Source of the DNA: Balneola sp.
GTDB lineage: Bacteria; Bacteroidota; Rhodothermia; Balneolales; Balneolaceae
Direction of reading: 5' to 3'
NCBI GenBank assembly: GCA_017640785.1
Contig: JAEPPZ010000001.1
Span: 310,001-374,000, forward strand
DNA: 64,000 nucleotides
How positions within the stretch are numbered: the stretch's first letter is position 1; every line of letters begins with the position of its first letter. The notes under the pieces were generated by a model. The model did no database searches. It was given only the letters and a program-made list of their open reading frames with translations, and had not been told where the DNA came from. Below, piece by piece: positions 59,814-64,000 of this stretch. The translations under genes and the position numbers were made by a program.

Positions 59814-59912
59814 AGTGAGTCAAACACACTCTAAAAAGGGATTTGATGTTGTTATTAGGATTCCTGAGTGAAAGGTCTGCCCGCCTTTTCTAATAAGATT
59901 TTTTCGTAGCTG

Positions 59913-62900
59913 TTAACTAAGCGGATGAACTCCAAAACGTTCTTCATAAACTTTTCTAAAACTTGTAGCACTTTTATAACCAACGGCGGTTGCCAGTTCT
60001 TCAAGTCGATAGTTTTTGTTTGCCGCAACCAGAGCGCGTGCTGAAGTAAGCCGGACTTCCCGAATGAATTCTCCGGGTGACATCCCTGTTTCTATTTGAA
60101 GGTTCCGATAAAACGAACGGCGGCTTTGAGAGAATTCATCAGCAAGCATATCCACTGATAGATTGGTATTAGCTAAATTTTTTGAAATGAATGCAGCCGT
60201 TTTTTCTGAAAGAGTGGTATTCTTAGGAATTTCTTCCGCTTTTAATTTTACTCGAATTGATTTACGACGCGTATAATAGCTTAAAAGATTTTTCACTTTT
60301 AAAACCAGGTGTTCTGGCACGAAAGGTTTAGTGATATAATCAACTACGCCAATTCTCATTAAATGCAGCTTATCTTTTTCTAAAGCTTTTGCAGTGAGTA
60401 CCATAGTGGGGATAGTGTTCCATTTCTCATGGTTTTTAAGTTTTTCAACTAATTCTAAACCACCCATAACCGGCATCATTAAATCTGTTACAATAATATC
60501 AGGGTTAAAATGCTCAAGGACTTCAAGAGCTTCTTTTCCGTTTCTTGCTTTTTTTATAGTACCCAATTCATCCAAGATCCCGCTTACATATTCCATCATG
60601 TCAGCATTATCTTCAACAAGCAAAATCTCAAAGGATTTATCTACTGAACTGCTTACAGTGTCTTTTCTCACATACAAAAGTTCTTCATCTAAAGAATCCG
60701 GAATTAATGAGATTTCGTCCCCATTAATTTCAGCTATTGGAAGCAGAAGTTTAAAACAAGCTCCTTGTTTATAAGTTTTATCGACTTCAATATCACCTGA
60801 ATGTAAACGAGCCAACACTCTGCTCAACTCAAGTCCCACTCCCATACCTTCTACATAATCAGCGGTATCACGTTTTAATCTGTGAAACCTTTCAAAAACA
60901 GCTTCTTCTTCACCTTCCGGAATACCTGATCCTGAATCCTGAACTCTAAGCTCAAACCAGCTATCTGAAACTTGGGTTTCTATAAAAATATTTCCTCCAT
61001 CGGGAGTGAATTTGATCGCATTTGAAATCAAGTTATTGATCATTACCTCTAATTTCGAACGATCAACATGGAGTGTTATGTCTTCAGCATTTGGGTAAAA
61101 TTCAAATTTGTGTCCATGATATTCCGCCAACGATCGAAATGATTCTACAGAAATAGAAACCAGATTATCTGCTTTATAGTATTTCTTGTTTAGAATAAGA
61201 TGATTCTGATCTGATTTAGTCAAGTCAATGATCTGACTTACCATATCATCCAGGCGAACCATATTTCTTTTTACTATTGATAAGTCGTATTGAACTTTGG
61301 AAGGATCCTGTTCTTCTTGCTTTATCAATTTATCCACCAATCCACTACTAATGGTTAGAGGTGTACGAAACTCATGACTTACATTAGAGAAGAAAGTGTT
61401 TTTCATTTCATCCAGTTTCTCTAGCTTTTCCTTCTGATTCCGAATTTCCTCGGTTCTGTCTAAGACTTCACTCTCGAGCTCTTTTTGCCTTTCCAACAAT
61501 CTGTTTTCGCGAATCTTCACCAAAGAAATTAAACCACTCAAACCAATTAAAATATACAAAATGAACGCCCACCAAGTTCTGTACCAAGGGGGAAGCACCT
61601 CAAATGAGAACGACGCCAATTCAGAATCTTCAGGATATAAAGTATGCCCACGCACCCAAAACGTATATTTTCCTTCTTTCAAATTTGTATAATCTTGATA
61701 CCTTTCATTTGTAGTAGCAGACCAATCATCATCTAAACCTTCCAGTTTTATCTGGTAGAAAAGCCGATCTTCAGGCAAAAAAGCGATCATCCCATAATTG
61801 ATCCTGATCTTATTATCCCAAAATGAAATCGGAGTTTCCAAAGTTGAATGTGATAACCCTCTTGGTTCCAGCAACAAAGAATCTGAATTTACAATCACCG
61901 ATGTTATATGAGCATTTATTGCAGGTACAGGTTGTTTATAGAGAGTTGAATCAAAGTAAGCCAACTTTTGGGTTAAGGTTTGGAAATAGACCCGGTTTTT
62001 CGTTGCCGGATAAATGAAATCGATATCATTATAAGGTTCCGTACGGGTAAATTCGCCGTCGTTCCATTCAAAGACATCCTTCTCCGGATTATATACAGCT
62101 TTTCCAATGATTGCTGCAGCCCATGCCACCCAGATTCCCCCATCATTATCCTGAACCACCGGCCACACCGACCGATCTTGTCCGTAAAAAACTTCATCAA
62201 AGCGATGATCCACAACTATTGAATCCCGATCCGGTGTAAGCCTGTAAAAACCATCTGAAGTTATAAAACCAACATCTTTCCCTACCGACATCGTATAGTT
62301 GAATCCATTAGAAGGAAGTCCGTCATCAGTAGTAAACTGACGAACTTTAGAAACCGAAACCACCACGTTTTCTTTCTGTTCGGTAGAAAAATGGAAGTTT
62401 CCGTTACGTCCCGTTCCAACCCATAAATCTCCTTTAATATCTTCCGTTATTGTGTACCCTCCTTCCTCAAAATCAATCAATTTAGAATCTAAATATATAC
62501 TTTCAGACTCCAGAACAACTTTCCGCAGAGCATTAGCATCGTGAGAATAATATATAACGTTCGGATTTTCACGATCTGCAAGAACTAGATCGACCCTACC
62601 TCCTGAGAACAAATCATGAAAGCGTCCCTGTTTATCCAGCAATTGCAGCCCTTTACTGGAACCAATTAACAATCCATGAGGAGTGAGTTCCAATGCATAA
62701 ACTCTTCGATCATTGTATACTTGTTGGAATTTCCCTCTTTCCCATACATATAAACCATTATTTCCTCCCGTATATAGCGCCCCATTGAAGTTCTTTAATG
62801 TGGCAGAATATTCAGGAAGATCATGGGCAGAAGGCAGAAATTCACGCATTGCTCTCCCATATTCCAACACGCTTACTCCGTAGACACTACTCACCCAAAT

Positions 62901-63824
62901 ATTCAAGGCATCATCTTCATAAAGCCTTGTCAGATCATTATCAGAAAGCCCATGCGACTCATAAATAGTATGAATATACTCTCCTTCATGGTTATAGGTG
63001 AACAATCCATTTGAAGTAGCAAAATGAATATATCCGGCTTTCGACCACAAAAAATCATTAATAATCACCGATGCTTCAGAAATATCCTTTGAGAGCTTAT
63101 AGATTTTAGTCCAAGTATCAGAGGTGCATAATTCCCACAAGTTAAATTCATCATCTACCATAAATAATCGCTCTTTAGTAGCTGATAGCTTCTGGGCTTT
63201 TGTATTGGAATCCGGAGAAGAGATCGAGTATGTATATCCATCTTTTGTACGCTTAACCTGACCATCAGAATGCAATGTTACAATAGTATTATCCCATCGC
63301 ACAGCTGAAGAAATAATCTCTTCATTGATTTGCGAAATGATCTTGCCATCAGAATATATATACCAAACTTCCGGTGAAATGAAATGAACCTGATCATCCA
63401 GTACAAAAGTAAATTCTATGTCTTTTATTACTTCCTCGGAATCCGGCAATAAATATGCTAATGAATAATACGTACGTCTCAATAACGAATCGCGTTGGAG
63501 CACACCGAAGTCAGCTTGGCCACCAACAAATATTCTTCCGTCAGGATGCTTAGCAAAAGATAATGCTGCAGAGTTTCTTTCCATCCATAGGTTTCTCCAT
63601 GAAAGTCCGTCAGACTCCTGTATTCCGTAACGTGAATTACCAAAATATAACAACCCATCATCAGCTCGGATGATACCCCAGGCTTGTCGGGCTCCTGTAA
63701 ATTGCCCCCGGCGGTAAGTTTCTATAAAAGGAAATCCGATCGGATCTGTAGATTGCGCCTCTATAAATTCCGGGCATAAAAGGCCCAACAGGAGCAAAAA
63801 AAATAGAAAACCCCTTTTTTTCAA
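59913..63824 (-). CDS. Hybrid two-component system protein (HTCS): propeller sensor, kinase, receiver, AraC output
   Basis: A 1,303-residue one-protein signalling system. N-terminal signal peptide; periplasmic Reg_prop propeller region to about residue 640; Y_Y_Y domain (FYQIKLEGLDDDW...YTFWVRGHT); transmembrane helix (WWAFILYILIGLSGLISLV); HisKA with H817 in VSHEFRTPLT; ATPase (NLISNAIKFTPDGG, GSGIPEG); receiver with D1114 in IIVTDLMMPVMGG; and a C-terminal AraC-type HTH (about 1,200-1,303; LSVDMLADEFSQSRRSFYRNL, SARALV, ELATAVGYKSATSFRKVYEERFG). Proteins of this build normally sense an oligosaccharide and switch on a neighbouring surface or polysaccharide gene, here most likely the T9SS LamG-like gene 193 bp downstream. 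The start is TTG; no ATG precedes it before an in-frame stop. Confidence 0.95.
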   Translation of the reverse strand: MKKRGFLFFLLLLGLLCPEFIEAQSTDPIGFPFIETYRRGQFTGARQAWGIIRADDGLLYFGNSRYGIQESDGLSWRNLWMERNSAALSFAKHPDGRIFVGGQADFGVLQRDSLLRRTYYSLAYLLPDSEEVIKDIEFTFVLDDQVHFISPEVWYIYSDGKIISQINEEIISSAVRWDNTIVTLHSDGQVKRTKDGYTYSISSPDSNTKAQKLSATKERLFMVDDEFNLWELCTSDTWTKIYKLSKDISEASVIINDFLWSKAGYIHFATSNGLFTYNHEGEYIHTIYESHGLSDNDLTRLYEDDALNIWVSSVYGVSVLEYGRAMREFLPSAHDLPEYSATLKNFNGALYTGGNNGLYVWERGKFQQVYNDRRVYALELTPHGLLIGSSKGLQLLDKQGRFHDLFSGGRVDLVLADRENPNVIYYSHDANALRKVVLESESIYLDSKLIDFEEGGYTITEDIKGDLWVGTGRNGNFHFSTEQKENVVVSVSKVRQFTTDDGLPSNGFNYTMSVGKDVGFITSDGFYRLTPDRDSIVVDHRFDEVFYGQDRSVWPVVQDNDGGIWVAWAAAIIGKAVYNPEKDVFEWNDGEFTRTEPYNDIDFIYPATKNRVYFQTLTQKLAYFDSTLYKQPVPAINAHITSVIVNSDSLLLEPRGLSHSTLETPISFWDNKIRINYGMIAFLPEDRLFYQIKLEGLDDDWSATTNERYQDYTNLKEGKYTFWVRGHTLYPEDSELASFSFEVLPPWYRTWWAFILYILIGLSGLISLVKIRENRLLERQKELESEVLDRTEEIRNQKEKLEKLDEMKNTFFSNVSHEFRTPLTISSGLVDKLIKQEEQDPSKVQYDLSIVKRNMVRLDDMVSQIIDLTKSDQNHLILNKKYYKADNLVSISVESFRSLAEYHGHKFEFYPNAEDITLHVDRSKLEVMINNLISNAIKFTPDGGNIFIETQVSDSWFELRVQDSGSGIPEGEEEAVFERFHRLKRDTADYVEGMGVGLELSRVLARLHSGDIEVDKTYKQGACFKLLLPIAEINGDEISLIPDSLDEELLYVRKDTVSSSVDKSFEILLVEDNADMMEYVSGILDELGTIKKARNGKEALEVLEHFNPDIIVTDLMMPVMGGLELVEKLKNHEKWNTIPTMVLTAKALEKDKLHLMRIGVVDYITKPFVPEHLVLKVKNLLSYYTRRKSIRVKLKAEEIPKNTTLSEKTAAFISKNLANTNLSVDMLADEFSQSRRSFYRNLQIETGMSPGEFIREVRLTSARALVAANKNYRLEELATAVGYKSATSFRKVYEERFGVHPLS

Positions 63825-64000
63825 AATATTTTTTCTGATTGTAATTTCAAACTATACCCTACTTTCATTCTTATAGTGACAAAAATACTATTAATGAATT
63901 CGAGCTTTCGAAAATGCTCATCACCATATTAAACCAATGAATTTAAAACTGAATATAACTTTTAAAATCAATTTTAAAGAAAATTTATTATGTATTTGGA
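63825..64000. promoter_or_regulatory. Upstream region of the hybrid kinase gene
   Basis: AT-rich non-coding DNA to the window edge that should hold the promoter of the hybrid kinase. I see no clear operator; a GAGC...GCTC pair near 63,901-63,918 is too weak to call. Confidence 0.3.

Noticed and set aside
59780-59815. Possible sigma-54 promoter (TTGGCACG on the minus strand, twice)
   Set aside because: TTGGCACG matches a -24 box but neither copy has GC at the proper -12 spacing, and direct repeats at 21 bp are better explained as a regulator site.

Overview
The window suggests a low-GC member of the Bacteroidota/Balneolota/Rhodothermota lineage (FCB group). Four things point there: T9SS type A C-terminal sorting domains with the [10 protein letters not shown] signature on two very large surface proteins, a short RpoD-type primary sigma factor of the Bacteroidota kind, several 'Reg_prop' (two-component regulator propeller) sensor kinases including a one-protein hybrid with an AraC output, and a ccmC-D-E-F cluster with the CxxxY form of CcmE. 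Most genes lie on the minus strand. I see no tRNA, rRNA, CRISPR array or transposase gene.

Layout. 1-5.3 kb (minus): a propeller sensor kinase, its LuxR-type response regulator, a Tyr-rich/Ser-Arg-Lys-rich lipoprotein and the start of an outer-membrane protein, probably one transcription unit. 5.3-8.6 kb: a GNAT-like protein, the primary sigma factor and a secreted protein of unknown function. 8.6-13.2 kb (minus): ccmC, ccmD, ccmE, ccmF and a DUF5683 gene, tightly packed. 13.2-14.0 kb: non-coding DNA with a 260-bp tandem repeat carrying REP-like palindromes. 14.0-19.5 kb: a membrane protein with a SHOCT-like tail, an S9 peptidase, an MFS exporter, a GntR-regulator remnant and an M28 peptidase. 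19.8-52.9 kb (minus): a sensory/adhesion locus made of two paralogous propeller kinases, one LuxR-type regulator, two output-less CheY-like receivers, a PKD lipoprotein, a 7,433-residue T9SS adhesin whose gene overlaps a CheY gene, and a 77-residue Cys-pair protein. 53.1-63.8 kb (minus): a PID-CTERM-like mini-protein, a 2.1k-residue T9SS protein with lectin-like and FG-GAP repeats, and the hybrid two-component regulator that probably controls it.

How it fits together. The strongest candidate for something undescribed is the 19.8-52.9 kb locus. A bipartite DNA motif (TAGGTA-N4-TACCTA followed by a (C/T)TGRGYACT box) occurs four times, each about 110-130 bp before a start codon: those of the Cys-pair protein, CheY1 plus the giant adhesin, CheY2, and the PKD lipoprotein. 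The locus also encodes a NarL/LuxR-type regulator coupled to a propeller kinase, which makes it the natural candidate to bind the motif. A second, independent circuit is suggested at 59.78 kb, where two direct repeats exactly 21 bp apart, as expected for an AraC-type protein, lie between the hybrid AraC-output kinase gene and the T9SS lectin-like gene.

Limits. All calls come from reading the sequence and translations by eye; no searches were run. Domain boundaries are approximate. Several genes lack an ATG in a sensible place and use GTG or TTG (rpoD, ccmC, the MFS gene, one kinase, the hybrid kinase).
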